The position numbers were made by a program, and so were the translations under genes. Positions 1 to 11,053 of a DNA stretch of 64,000 nucleotides are shown here, in pieces. The notes under the pieces are model-generated. The model saw only the letters and a list, made by a program, of their open reading frames with translations. It was not told the origin of the DNA and did no database searches. Position 1 is the stretch's first letter; the number at the start of each line of letters is the position of its first letter. Source of the stretch: Pohlia nutans (lineage: Eukaryota; Streptophyta; Bryopsida; Bryales; Mniaceae); the NCBI GenBank assembly GCA_022496805.1, contig CM040088.1:806001-870000 (forward strand), in the 5' to 3' direction.

Positions 1-1257
1 CGTAGCTTGCAATCATAAGGGTTCAAAAAATATATATGCTCCATGTCTTATTTAAATATAATTTATATTTTATTTTAAAATAATTTCCATCATTTAGTCA
101 ATGTATTTTCTTTAGGTTGTGGGGCACTACGCTTTTGATGCATCCATAACTAAAGAAAAGACACTAACTCGACACTTAAAATCACTCGTATAGGGTTGAA
201 CACACATTAATGTAAATTTGACTAACTTCATTGCTACTATGTTTATCCGCACTTTGAATCACTTTACACTACGCATATTCAGAATGCAACTACCTCAGTT
301 CACTCTTACAATATGCTTCAACTCCTACTGCAAAAGACTAAAGAACAACAAATGAAAACAAAGTATGTAAACTCAAACAAAAAGACAATGAAAATCAAAA
401 GTGACGATGAAACATGGATGTCACTAGGATAAAAAACGTTGATTGGACAATAAACATCCAATATTTCCACTTGTACTATCAACTTTCTTTAGAACTTGAC
501 TGTCTCTATATACTCAATCTCACACTCATTTTGTTTTAGGGACTATTGACATGTCAAATATGTGCACATCCGAATCTCGAGGAGTTTCACTTCCATAATT
601 TTCTAAGTTGCGTGCCCTAAAAAATACGGTGGCGTATATTGCTTTTAGGTAAAAATCACAAAACTTTTGAAATAGATATTGGGTAGCATTAATATTGGAC
701 AACATTTTTTAATTAATATAAAGGTGAGTCTAAGAACTTTAATTATACACAGGAATTACTTTTTCTTACTAGTTCTATCATTGATAGGGGCGGGAAATTT
801 GAAGAGGGACATTTGTCATATTGTGTGTGGTAGATTTTCCTTAGGACCTTAGAGTAAAGGATCTGACCTCACAGAATAAACAATTTGGACCTCAAACATA
901 AAGAAGAAGACTTTGATTTGGGAGGCTGACGCTTGGTTTTGTGAACACCTTCACTTCAAATATGACGTTATTAATTGACAATAAATGTATCCCTTTTGTA
1001 AAGTCCATGACTTTTGAAAGGGCCAATTTTGAATATTTATATTTTAAATGGTGATGACAATGTAGTTCTTCATGAGTTTGTATTAAGTAAATAATTAATT
1101 TTATATTAGTTTCCAATTTATATCAATATAGCATATTGAATATAAAAGAATAACAGGCCTACTTGAAAATTGTGCATATTACAAAATTATGTAATTATAT
1201 GGTACAGAAAAATGGCTAAATTCAAACTAATATATCCTAGGAATATACCCCATTGTC
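1..1257. other. AT-rich intergenic DNA, no gene seen
   Basis: Only short reading frames occur, with no family resemblance, and I see no RNA gene. Base composition is like the other transposon-rich intergenic stretches of the window. Confidence 0.6.
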
Positions 1258-1264
1258 TTAGGTG

Positions 1265-1465
1265 CTACAAAAAATGTACAAGGAGTGGACCCCCCGAGAT
1301 TTGAATAAAAGCATCATGTGGTAATGCTTTTGTGAACACATTAGCAATGTTGTTATTGGTGGGGATGTATTGAAATTTGATTTTCCCAACTTCATAAAGT
1401 TCTCGGACATAGAAGTACATGATGTCGAGAGGCTTAGTTTTATGATGATCATGAACAGACAACAT
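1265..1465 (-). pseudogene. Ty1/copia polyprotein remnant (RNase H C-terminus)
   Basis: The minus-strand translation over these 66 codons reads like the end of a copia-type RNase H: a KTKPLDIMYFYVREL stretch matches the usual KTKHIDIRYHFVRE pattern, followed by an IKFQYIPTNNNIANVFTKALP stretch matching the usual LADIFTKAL pattern, then a final glycine-rich tail. No integrase, reverse transcriptase or LTR is recognisable nearby, so this is an isolated fragment. It is the only clear retrotransposon coding remnant in the window. Family assignment comes from motif memory, not a search. Confidence 0.75.
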
Positions 1466-1639
1466 TAAGAGTGTTTAAGAACACAATGATTATAATGGTT
1501 TGCTATTGGTTTAGATTTTAAAGTGCAAAAAAATATTATCTCACTATATAACAATCCATGAATCCATTTGTTGTTTGATCTACTTTGGGATTTTAGGTGA
1601 GTGTATATCTATTTTAAAATTTCATATAATACACCATCT

Positions 1640-2090
1640 TCTTAACCCCTAAACATTCTCACCTTCTCCAGATTTGGCAATTTTCCAAAGATGCATTATA
1701 AAATGCAACTAAGAGGGATATTTTCAACTTGATGAATGAATAAAAGTTGTACACTATGAATTTGAGATTCTATTCATATGGTTAGATCTGCGATTGCTAT
1801 CACCAATATTTTTCTATAAAATTTGAAACTTAAAATTTAAAATTCTTTTGTAATTTGATTACAAATAAGATATTGACAATCTAAGAATGAAATTTGTTAT
1901 GATGAGTTGAAATGTGATACTCTAAGGGTAGTAAATTTTGGAGATTTTTTGGTTGCTTAAATTTATGAGTTGACTTCTTCAATAGCACTTTTGAACTATT
2001 TTGAACTTTTACTTTGATATGAGTTGATTTTTTCAAGAGCGCCTTTGAATTAAGATCCTAGAAATTTTGGGTGAATCACTACAACATGAA
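1640..2090. repeat. Diverged dispersed repeat related to 19454-20044 and to the right edge
   Basis: The order of short blocks (attctattcatatggtt, cgattgctatcaccaata, a run of aaaatttaaaa, then gatactctaagg) parallels 19550-19740 and 63780-63970. The other two copies are flanked by TTAA. Here the ends are too worn to place. Confidence 0.45.
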
Positions 2091-2139
2091 ATGAGGCATA
2101 AAACTTTCACAAATCATCCCCTTTCAAATCGGTTCACAC

Positions 2140-2620
2140 ATGCATGCTCAGGAAAGTCACTTAGTGTAAATTTTGGGTATATATGAGTGTACAAAGGGTA
2201 TTTAATGGGGGGCTATGAAACAATTGGAATATTATACTATTTATAATATATTTAGGATATATTCCATATATATTCTAGGAATATTTCCAAATTATTCCCA
2301 AATTGGTTTTATAACACTCTATATTACTTCTATAAATTTATAATTTTTATCTCAAATGAATAAAAGACTCCCTATATTTGTTCTCTCATAGTTATCTAAA
2401 TTCTTGACAGTGATTTCCCCAGGCATGCATGAAGCTAATTTCCCATGAAATCTATGGTAAAAAATTCCACATTGCAAAAAGTACATGACGGATGAGAAAA
2501 CGGAATTTGATTCTGTGTAAATCATCCAAAATTTGGACGGTTGGGCAATTAGCCGTTTTAAAATAATACTTCTAATGAAAGCTCAAAATTACCTTCTCTA
2601 ATGGGTGAAAGCACGAAAAA
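2140..2620. repeat. Dispersed repeat, inverted relative to 50490-51120
   Basis: Long colinear similarity to the reverse complement of 50490-51120, including the ctatgaaacaattggaata block and the ataaatttataatttttatc block. A shorter related piece lies at 52730-52860. No coding capacity is seen, so it is probably a non-autonomous element of unknown class. Confidence 0.55.
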
Positions 2621-3292
2621 GTGTACCACCTCTAACTATTATGACCATTCAACAATGCAGGGTTCAAAAATACATTATAAATTTGAATTTCGTAAAAAAT
2701 CAAATAATAATAAAATAAAACACCTATTTTTTAATAAATTCTACCAAAAAAATTTGAGAAAATGATCTTCAATAAGTAATTATAAATTTTTTATTGACGT
2801 AGAAGTGGCCAAAATTGAAAAAGTAGTTACGTACAATCAACAAAGTTGATATAAAACAAGCAAAATGTATATCAAAACAAATTTTTTTCTACTTTCTTTT
2901 TGGGTCAATTCTATCATTATCTCAAAGGTCATAAAAATTATATTTATGTTGAGTGTATTTAAGGCCATCAATTTTGCAACCGAGATTGGATTTAGGCATT
3001 CATTTTCAAACACTACTTTTTGTAAACTTTTTTGAAGATTTTGTTATGAAAATTTGGGTTCAAGTACCTATAAGAACTCTAGAGGGCTTCATGAAATTAA
3101 AACCAAAATACAATATATTTTGATATAAATTTATGGCCTTTGACCAAAACAATTATGATTTTAGTATATCAGACTAACTTTTTGGTACAGTTTTTTGTGC
3201 TTTCACGATAATGTTGTGATTGATATTGAAAATTAGTGGAAAATGTGCATGGACAACTGATCTAAACTGAGTGAAGTCAAATGTAGCGGCAC
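2621..3292. other. AT-rich intergenic DNA, no gene seen
   Basis: No supported reading frame, RNA gene or clear repeat end was found here. Confidence 0.5.
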
Positions 3293-3432
3293 TAAGGTAA
3301 CTATATCTTAAAGGGAGCATTTACCTCAAAGCGTGAGTATCTACTAGAGTAGAGCATTTCACGGCTGAAATGTCATACTATAGTAGAGACGCACGCTTAA
3401 AGGTGAATGCTCCCTTTAAAGTATAGTTACTT
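3293..3432. repeat. Fold-back element (about 50-bp inverted arms)
   Basis: The left arm runs from ggtaactatatcttaaaggg through agcatttacctcaaagcgtg. The right arm mirrors it as cacgcttaaaggtgaatgct and ccctttaaagtatagttac. The arms are imperfect and separated by roughly 45 bp that itself holds a smaller inverted repeat (catttcacggctgaaatg). This is a short MITE-like hairpin with no coding content. Confidence 0.7.
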
Positions 3433-4625
3433 GTTTAGTAAAACATAACTTTGACTAGTAACTCTCCTTTTCACAACAAGATTTCATAATAAGATTCTTG
3501 AGCTTATGAGGGCAAGCTTTGGGAAGTTTATCTTTTCATAAATATTAAGTTCAAATATCTATTGAATTTTGAACAATCATACCAACTGCTAGCATACAAA
3601 ACAACCCTAACAGAGGGTCTTGGAGACCACGATACTCCGAGAGGCAGCTCTTGAATCTCGACTGAAGGCTCTCAACAAATCCCTTACTAATTACATATCA
3701 TTAGAATTTGAAGAGAGTACATGATGAAAAAAAAAAGTATTCATATTGAAGAGATTCCCTCATTTTCTCTTCTCACACAGGAAAAGATTCACTCAGAAAT
3801 TTACTTTCCATGGAGAAGAATTCTGCCTTGGGACAAGCCACAGATTGTCAAATTTTTGCAGGCACCACAAGACTTACGAGTCTTCAGGAGGGTTGTGGAG
3901 TCACGTCGACTGACGCGGCGACTCCGGCAACCAGCGAGCGTCGGTCTCGTCGTCACGCACCTCCGCTTTGCTTTGACACTCGATCACGGGACGTACACAA
4001 ATTCTGCAGGCCGCTTTATTATTATTATTGTTTAATTAAGTAAGTTTCCTCTTCGTCAATTCCGTCAATGCACTGTGGCTGGACTGGACTGGACTCTGTG
4101 GATCCGTCGATGCAGCGTTGCAGCTTCCCCTTTGACCAGATGCCGACTTGTGTACAGCTCTCTTTTTGCGAGCCAGCCACCAGGCGGACCCACCGACACC
4201 CCCAATCCACCTCCGGCTCGTGTCTGCAGCGCGTACGACGGAACTAGTCGGTCTGACCGATTTTTTCTTGCTCATTTTAGCCAAATTGGTACATAGAATT
4301 TGCGCTGGCTAATTGTTATGAAGGATTTTCGAAATAATAGCCAGATAAGTGAAGATGTGTAGCTTCTTTATCATGGATATCACCTAGGTATGGCCTAAGT
4401 AGCACATGTGTATTATACTGATATTACATATATATTAATACCCTCAAAGCATGAGGGTATTGGGCAAATCATAGATGTGTTGTAATATGTGCCTTCCCAT
4501 ATGTTTGATGAAGTTTGGTTCAATAGACAAAATGTAGGGCACCATCTCTAGTTCTCTACAAAGTATCCATACCGTCAAGTTTCCAAATATAACTTTAGAA
4601 CGTTTTTTTAATGAATTTAAAAGCA
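3433..4625. other. Intergenic DNA with a GC-richer patch at about 3890-4270
   Basis: The patch is clearly less AT-rich than its surroundings and holds overlapping short frames on both strands (60-104 codons). None resembles a known family or has convincing splice sites. It could be a remnant of a gene or promoter. Confidence 0.4.
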
Positions 4626-4629
4626 TTAA

Positions 4630-5217
4630 CCCCTAAGCGTCTGAAAATGCCTTTGCCGCAAGTAGAATATAGTGTATATTTCTTGTATTTGGAATGGATC
4701 CACACCTTTAATGGGAGTTCAACAAAGAATTTGAAATTTAGATCAATGCAGTTCTAGTGAGCTATTGAGATCCCAATTTAGAACTTCTTGTTGGGAGCAA
4801 ATGCCAATTATATGAAAACGTATCTACTATGCCTATGGGACGTTTAGAGGTTAACCTTTGAAAATTTGTATAAAATTATAATTTTCACTTTTAAAGTTTA
4901 AAATTTAGCATGATTGGTTAAAGTTGGTTTATCTATTGTAAACTTCAAAAAAGCAAAAGAAATGATAGAGGGAACATCATTACTTTCCCCAAATAGAAAT
5001 TTTTATAACACTAAGACAATGTTGAGGTGATCCACTTTGAAAAATTCTCCCCGGATGGAGTTTAACTCGGATTGACATAATTCAAATTGCGTTGGGAAGT
5101 AGACTTGATTTAGTATTTTAAAATATTTTTTATTTTCAAAAACATATATTTTTTTGTTTTGGGCAACCCATTAGATTCGGGCAACAACCAGAAAATGATC
5201 GTTCGAGCATTTAGGGG
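4630..5217. mobile_element. TTAA-flanked non-autonomous element C
   Basis: Bounded by TTAA at 4626-4629 and TTAA at 5218-5221, with ends CCCCTAAGCG and GCATTTAGGGG. It contains no coding frame of note. Its interior is related to the element that starts at 5222, and the two share the single TTAA at 5218. It also carries the uninterrupted sequence tgattggTTAAagttgg at about 4911-4927, which serves as the related empty site for the insertion at 5462-6363. Confidence 0.65.
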
Positions 5218-5221
5218 TTAA

Positions 5222-6661
5222 CCCCTAAATGACAAAGGGGTAAGGGCAAAACCTAGATGTGTTCTAAAATATTACTTTTGCAACTTTGATGAAATTTGGT
5301 CCAAAAGAAAAAAGCATGATGTTTAGTAATTATCCGTACGGTCAAACTTTTGAAAATAATTTTAGATACTCATTTAATGAATTTAGAAGCATTTACCATT
5401 TAAAATTTACCAAAATTACAAATTTTACTTTTAGAATTTGAAATTTGGTATGATTGGTTAACCCCTAAAGGACCAGGTGGACACATTGTGTCCAAAAATA
5501 ATTTCATTACTTTAATAACTTGTTTGGATTTCATAATTTTGAGTCAATGTTAACTAGAGAATTGAAAATGTCCGTTACAAGAACACAAAAATCTTTCAAG
5601 ATTTGCAATTACGTTGGTTGATTCATTGGGAAAAAACTAAAACGTCAACGTAGGTGAACTTGGGACAAAGTAGTTAGGGTGGTTGATGACTTGGAAGGTG
5701 TTTTCACACTTGGACGTCACGTTCGTTTTAAAAAAAGAGTATACAATATGTAACATCATTAACACTATATAATAATTACATAAAATGTTTAAAAATATTT
5801 AAAATGGAATCTTTTCAAAATAATTGGAATCTTTTCAACATATTTTATATTATTTTGGAATATTTTGGAATATTCCAAATATATATTTGAATTCTTTAAA
5901 ACATTTTATGCAATGTAAAAATCAACAATGATCACAAACACCGGCTCAACGAGTCACCAACAAGTCACTTCACCCAAACATAAATCTTTGAGAATCAATC
6001 ATTGTTGTTGTATTTAGTTTTAGAACACCATTTTTTGTGAGCACCTAAATATAGTACATCTTTGTATGCTCCTAAAATTTCAAATGCTAATCATGATTCT
6101 TAATTTTATGAAAAAGTTTGCAATGAATGACCTGTTGGTTTTGTTGAAAATTTTCAAAAATTAACTTATGATCAAACCTTATAATCATGTAATATATGCG
6201 GTAGATTGTTCTGAAAACTGACATACAGTCTCATGACTAAGTCCTCTTTGAGCTTCAACGGTGAAGTTTTCTACATAAATACCAATCAAGAGATACAACT
6301 TCCTTTTTGAAATCATCACGAGAAAGTGATCAAATTTTAAGAATGAGCATGGTCCTTTAGGGGTTAAAACTAGACATTCTATTCTAAAATTTAAAAAGGA
6401 AATTTTTCAAATGAGAGAACATCATTAGTTTCCCGAAATAGCAAATTTTACAATACTAGGACAATATTGAGGTCTTTGTCTTTGAAAAATTCTTTAGTGA
6501 ACCTCAATATTGCAAATGAAATGTATCAAAACAACACTACCCCAAATTTCTACCTCCAATTTCGACAAAAAACCAAAACTTGAAAATTGTCATTTCCTGA
6601 CCAATGGTAGTCATTGTTGTTTGGGCTTCGACTAGAAAATGGTTGATTGGTCACTTAGGGG
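5222..6661. mobile_element. TTAA-flanked element D, split by a nested insertion
   Basis: It starts with CCCCTAAATG after TTAA 5218-5221 and ends with CACTTAGGGG before TTAA 6662-6665. Outside the nested element (5462-6363) its two halves are colinear with element C: gatgaaatttggt and tgattggtta in the left half, agaacatcattagtttcccg in the right half. The host element is therefore older than the insert. No coding content. Confidence 0.6.
5462..6363. mobile_element. Long TTAA-flanked element, copy 1 (about 0.9 kb)
   Basis: Terminal inverted repeats CCCCTAAAGGACCA and TGGTCCTTTAGGGG lie directly inside TTAA at 5458-5461 and 6364-6367. The interior is AT-rich, without a transposase frame, and colinear with the copies at 36694-37609 and 46575-47491. 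This copy is the most diverged of the three. It is inserted into element D at a TTAA that is present once in the related element C. Confidence 0.8.
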
Positions 6662-6665
6662 TTAA

Positions 6666-7495
6666 CATCAAATTTCTCTAAATCCCCCCTCGGATGTTAA
6701 TGCAAGAGGACAAAAACTGCCCCTTATTTTGAACATGTAGGGGCCCACCTTAAAAAATAACCCCCTCTTCCAAGGGTCTAAAATTCCCGAGAGGGTCCCC
6801 GAGGCCAAAGATGGGCCGTAGGCCTAGATTTGCATAAAAAATTGCCAAAAAAAGACCCTAGGGTGTCCAAAATGGAAATTTCAGAAAATGGGGCCCATGG
6901 GTGAACAATGCTTGCATTAACGTCCGGGGCTTTAGGTCGGGGTTAACATCCGGGCAAGGAGCCTGGATTGCTCTTCAAGCCATGAAAACGTAGCAATAAC
7001 GCTAAATTGTCTCATGACCCAAAAGATCACTGGTGGGTCAGCCTCTCCTCCATCCAACACTAATTATGAAGTTTCAACAATAGGTGAGTGTTCAAAGTTC
7101 TCGGCTCCCATCCGCGTCCATTCCTTGCAATTGCATCAGCCTTTTATTTGGCAGGCCAGCCTGGATTATTTCTTTATCTATTTCTTTATTAATTGCCTAC
7201 AACCGACTTCTAGGAAGCTTGCCACGGGTGGCCCGCTTTTCCAGCTGTTGCGTTGTCCAATGACGGCAAGGTCACCTCACTTTGCTGCTGTACGCACAGC
7301 TTCTACGAAATTCGAGCTTCGGATTCGTGTATCTGTGTGGGAAGGGAAGTGCCACACTGTCTGAACGTCACTTGTATAAGAAAGTCGGGAGAGTCATTTG
7401 TGTCTAGAACGACTGTGTGTTTACAGCCAAAACAATATACTTCGATCAAGGCGATTGTGAATATTACTATACAGAGGTTAACTAGGGATTTGGCG
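6666..7495. other. Upstream region and probable 5' leader of the first CML gene
   Basis: No separate gene is supported. The frame of the downstream CML stays open back to 7253, but residues before the Met at 7496 do not look like an EF-hand protein, so this is treated as promoter and leader. Confidence 0.5.
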
Positions 7496-8032
7496 ATGGA
7501 GAGGAATGGCGCAATGAGGCCTGTGCAGAGCTTCGATCTGAACCTGCCGCCGCAGCTGGTGCAGGAGCTGACGGACTCGTTCAAGTTCTTCGACCGCAAC
7601 GGCGACGGCAAAATCTCCAAGGAGGAATTGGGTACCGTGGTGCGGTCGTTGGGGCAGAAGGTGAGCGACGCCGACCTGGGCAAGCTCATGAGCGACGTGG
7701 ACGCCAACGGCGATGGCTACATCGACCTCCAGGAGTTCATCGATCTGAACGCGCGGGCCATCACGGAATCAAACAGCAGCCCCATGGACGAAGATTCTCG
7801 TCAATGCAGAGAAGCCAACGACGCCATGCGGTCGGCGTTCAATGTGTTCGACGTGGACCAGAACGGCTTCATCTCCGCCGAGGAATTGCACCGCGTGCTA
7901 GTGGGCTTCGGCGACGAGAAAGTGTCGCTGGACGATTGTCGCTCCATGATTCAGTGCGTGGACGCCGATGGCGACCACATGATCGATTTCCGAGAATTCG
8001 AAGCTCTCATGAGCGGCACGTGTGTCTACTGA
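7496..8032 (+). CDS. Calmodulin-like protein with four EF-hands (CML)
   Basis: Intronless 178-residue EF-hand protein, expected to be a cytosolic or nuclear calcium sensor acting through target-protein binding. Four loops are visible: DRNGDGKISKEE, DANGDGYIDLQE, DVDQNGFISAEE and DADGDHMIDFRE, paired as 1-2 and 3-4 around a linker of about 25 residues. The first three have the usual Gly at loop position 6; the fourth has His there. The start is the Met of MERNGAMRP, because the frame upstream to 7253 lacks EF-hand character, though a longer form cannot be excluded. The C-terminus (MSGTCVY) is short. The coding DNA is GC-rich against an AT-rich background. The gene is convergent with a paralog at 11054-11608. 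The family is secure; a specific CML number is not. Confidence 0.93.
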   Translation: MERNGAMRPVQSFDLNLPPQLVQELTDSFKFFDRNGDGKISKEELGTVVRSLGQKVSDADLGKLMSDVDANGDGYIDLQEFIDLNARAITESNSSPMDEDSRQCREANDAMRSAFNVFDVDQNGFISAEELHRVLVGFGDEKVSLDDCRSMIQCVDADGDHMIDFREFEALMSGTCVY

Positions 8033-8302
8033 ATTGCTCATTACAGTACCCCTTTTTTTCCCGAAGTTTTAACTAGACTGGAGAGTCAATCACAATTTTA
8101 GGTGATTCAATCTGTGACCAGTTTTGAATCGACCTCTAGCCAGCAGTCAACTGTGAATTAATTGCGAGTCTGTCTGTAGATGAGGTAACTATAGAGAATT
8201 GAGCAGGTTGATAATTTCGGAGCCAGGCAACCTTTACCGACAGTCAAGCATTTTGTACATACATACATTACAAAGTTGAGGTCTCAAAAGGAGAAATTTT
8301 AA

Positions 8303-8490
8303 CCGTCACCCACGCTTTGGTCACTCTCTATTTGAATGTCTATGGTGTTAGTACTTCGAGGAAGGAAGCGTACTTTGAAATTGTTACCGTCACCTACACT
8401 TTGGTCACTCTCTATTTGAATGTCTATGGTGTTAGTACTTTGAGGAAGGAAGGGTACTTTGAAATTGTTACCGTCACCCACACTTTGGCC
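8303..8490. repeat. 84-bp tandem repeat (minisatellite), just over two units
   Basis: Units begin with ccgtcacc at 8303, 8387 and 8471 (the third is partial), a spacing of exactly 84 bp. Each unit contains tttggtcactctctatttga, then tctatggtgttagtact, then aaggaag.gtactttgaaat. Because 84 is a multiple of three, the repeat is open on both strands and produces 60-codon frames that are probably not genes. It sits about 270 bp after the CML stop. Confidence 0.85.
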
Positions 8491-8499
8491 ATTGTCTGA

Positions 8500-9954
8500 C
8501 TTACAAGATTAGGGATAATTAGTATTTTGAGGAAAGTTGTATTCAACAGTGGAGCAGGAATTGCAAGGTGCAACATGATCCTTTAGGGTTTCTTACAAAC
8601 CCTAAGGGTTACTTGAATGGACTGAAAGAACTAGATTGAGAGTGTCAATGCAGCACTGACTTCAACAAGCACTCCACATTAACGAGTTCGTGAATTGAAC
8701 AAGAGGGGGAGCTCATTGTTGGTTTTAGTAAACTGTTGTTGGATTTTTAACTGCATCCCTATTTCTTTGACACAAAAAATGGAAGATTAGGTGACAAATT
8801 AATTAAATCAGACTACTACATAATTCTTCATTGATGCAAATTTCATTGTTTGTCTCAATGCTTGATGAATTGGGTTTCAACAAGTTTGTTGACGATGCCA
8901 AGTGGAGGACTTTAAGAAAGCCATGATGTCTCCTCTGACTTCTCTTCCCTCAATTCACCCAGTTCGATGAATTTCATTTTCAGCGAACAGTAGCTCCCCT
9001 AATTAACTACTTTCTTGCCGACGGTCCGTATTGTTCACACCCTGCATAATATTGTATCTGTTTAGAAATCGAAGTTCTTTGCTGCATAAAATTTGAGAAA
9101 ATTAAGGAAGCATTTGATAGTGCTCGTCGTGCTCCCGACACAGAAATATTTAATTCAGTGTACAATCTGTTGGCAGATTTAGAGCTCTTGGCAAGTAGCT
9201 GAAATTGATAGGTAAGTTTCAACTATGGATGCCGTGAATGGAACGACGACCCTGTGCAACACTGTGGAGCACGTACAGGCCCAGAAAAGCATTTCATTTT
9301 GTTAGGGAAATTGAGGAATGCAAATTACAGACCAAACAGGGTTGTCATATTGGGCGGGTTTGAATCTGCACATATGCAGATATGCCCTTCGGATGCAGAC
9401 AGGCAGACGTGACACTCCTTTTTTGCAATGTTAGGGCTGGATCATAAATCAAAGTTTCAATAGAAATATTTTGTGATTATGCTCAAATATATGTGTGAAG
9501 CATAAAGCTTCAAAGTCTGATAATTCTCTATATAATGTAATGTAGGAATTGTAATAGAGTAACAATATATCTACATTTCCAAGTAGAGTTCCATTTATAT
9601 TCCAAATTTCAAATACCCAATTCCACAAGGCACACCACACACTGTATTTTCCTGGGAAATCCTCGTGGGAAATAGTCAATCATGGGTCAATCACAAACTA
9701 CCATAAGTGACTAGAATGGATGTGCGAGAGATCATGACAACAAGAGTGTCCAAGAAATTGCAATATAAAGTGTTGACTCAAGTTTCACAACAAAATTAAA
9801 TAAAAATTAAATAAAAATTAAATCACTTTTCATTTATTGTGTCAACTTGTGTCAGACAATATATTGTTACTAATTGCATTGAGGACGCTCTAAAATTGTT
9901 TGACTTCTATAAAGACAAATAGAACATCTAACATACCTCCTTTTTATCATCCAA

Positions 9955-9956
<2 letters not shown>
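8500..9956. other. Intergenic DNA between the CML genes, no gene seen
   Basis: Moderately AT-rich. Reading frames are short and show no family signal. No RNA gene or clear element ends were found. Confidence 0.5.

Positions 9957-9983
<27 letters not shown>
9957..9983. repeat. (AT)n microsatellite
   Basis: An uninterrupted run of AT dinucleotides of about 27 bp. The frame that reads IYIYIYI through it is an artefact. Confidence 0.95.
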
Positions 9984-9986
<3 letters not shown>

Positions 9987-10740
9987 AACTCAAAATACTT
10001 GAGGATTTTCCAAAAATATTCACAAGATTGTACAATATTAGAAGCTAACCGTTCAAGAGACATCTTTTTTGGAACATCAATGTTTAGGACTTCAAGTGGC
10101 CTATGAGTGTGAGGCCTCACAATTCTTGCTTTATAATTTTTAGGTTTGCTACCAAATTGGGACGATTAACCTAATTAGTCTTTCCTCAAAGTACTAGCTT
10201 GATCCCTAGTAGAGTTTTAGAATTACACAATGTCTGAACCCTTTAATAGGTCTCTACCACGTTACCAACAAAACCAACGAAAGATTTCAATAGATTTGGG
10301 CATCAACTTTGTATGACTTTCACGAGTCTAATAGTTGCTGGCCAATTAAAAGAGCTTGCCTCCCAAGACATCCAACCTCCCTAGAAAGAGATAGGGAAAT
10401 AAGCATTTATGGAAAAAAATTAAATACTCCCTTGTTCCCCTCCTCCAGGGACCTTATTTAGGGTTCAGACTTTCTCTAATGCGAAATGCAATCATGAAAA
10501 TGCCTTGTTCTGCCGCCATAAACCAAAGTGCCTCTTGGTCAACTTGTATACATCATTCCCCTTAATCAATATGTACCTAGTTATATCACAGAAATAATTT
10601 TAGAAAACTTGGAGCCTTCATAACTTACTTTTGCATAGATGACATTCAAATAAAGTAAGAATCTTTGGTGCTTCAGAATCCTCTTTCCAAAAAGAAAAAT
10701 TTAAACAGACTTGTAAATAGGAAGTAAGATCAATGTTCAG

Positions 10741-10982
10741 TCACTGGACATAAGTTTTGCCACCCTAGGGCTCACCGTACAACAAATTGCACCATTTTCC
10801 AAAATGCACTATAAATTCATAAGTGATTATAAAATATTGAATTTTTTTAGAGTGCATACTTGACAAGTGTATTACATGTGTGCAAAATCTTGTGGCCAAA
10901 TGATATGTGAAAGTGGTGATAATGGCAAATTGGAAAATGGTGTAATTTGTTGTAATTTGGTGGCAAAACTTATGTCCAGTGA
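10741..10982. repeat. Fold-back MITE with perfect 24-bp ends
   Basis: The left end tcactggacataagttttgc (10741 on, continuing to 10764) is mirrored perfectly at 10959-10982. Arms extend imperfectly to about 60 bp (caacaaattgcaccattttcc against its complement near 10930-10950). The short 74-codon frame across the element is not a gene. It lies about 70 bp beyond the stop of the second CML and may fall in its 3' UTR or terminator. Confidence 0.8.
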
Positions 10983-11053
10983 TCTACTGTTCAGCAAAAA
11001 AAAGTGGTGTGAGTCTGTACCTGAGCTTGATTCACTAGATTCACAATTGAGAG

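Noticed and set aside
3721..4296. Overlapping frames of 61-104 codons in a GC-richer patch
   Set aside because: Frames exist on both strands at similar length, without family resemblance, paralog or splice structure.
7253..7495. N-terminal extension of the first CML
   Set aside because: The frame is open, but the residues lack EF-hand character and look like translated leader. The Met at 7496 gives a normal CML length.
8303..8490. Two regularly spaced repeats as a CRISPR array or a small repeat protein
   Set aside because: The units are adjacent, without spacers, and the genome is a plant nuclear one. Open frames on both strands follow from the 84-bp length.
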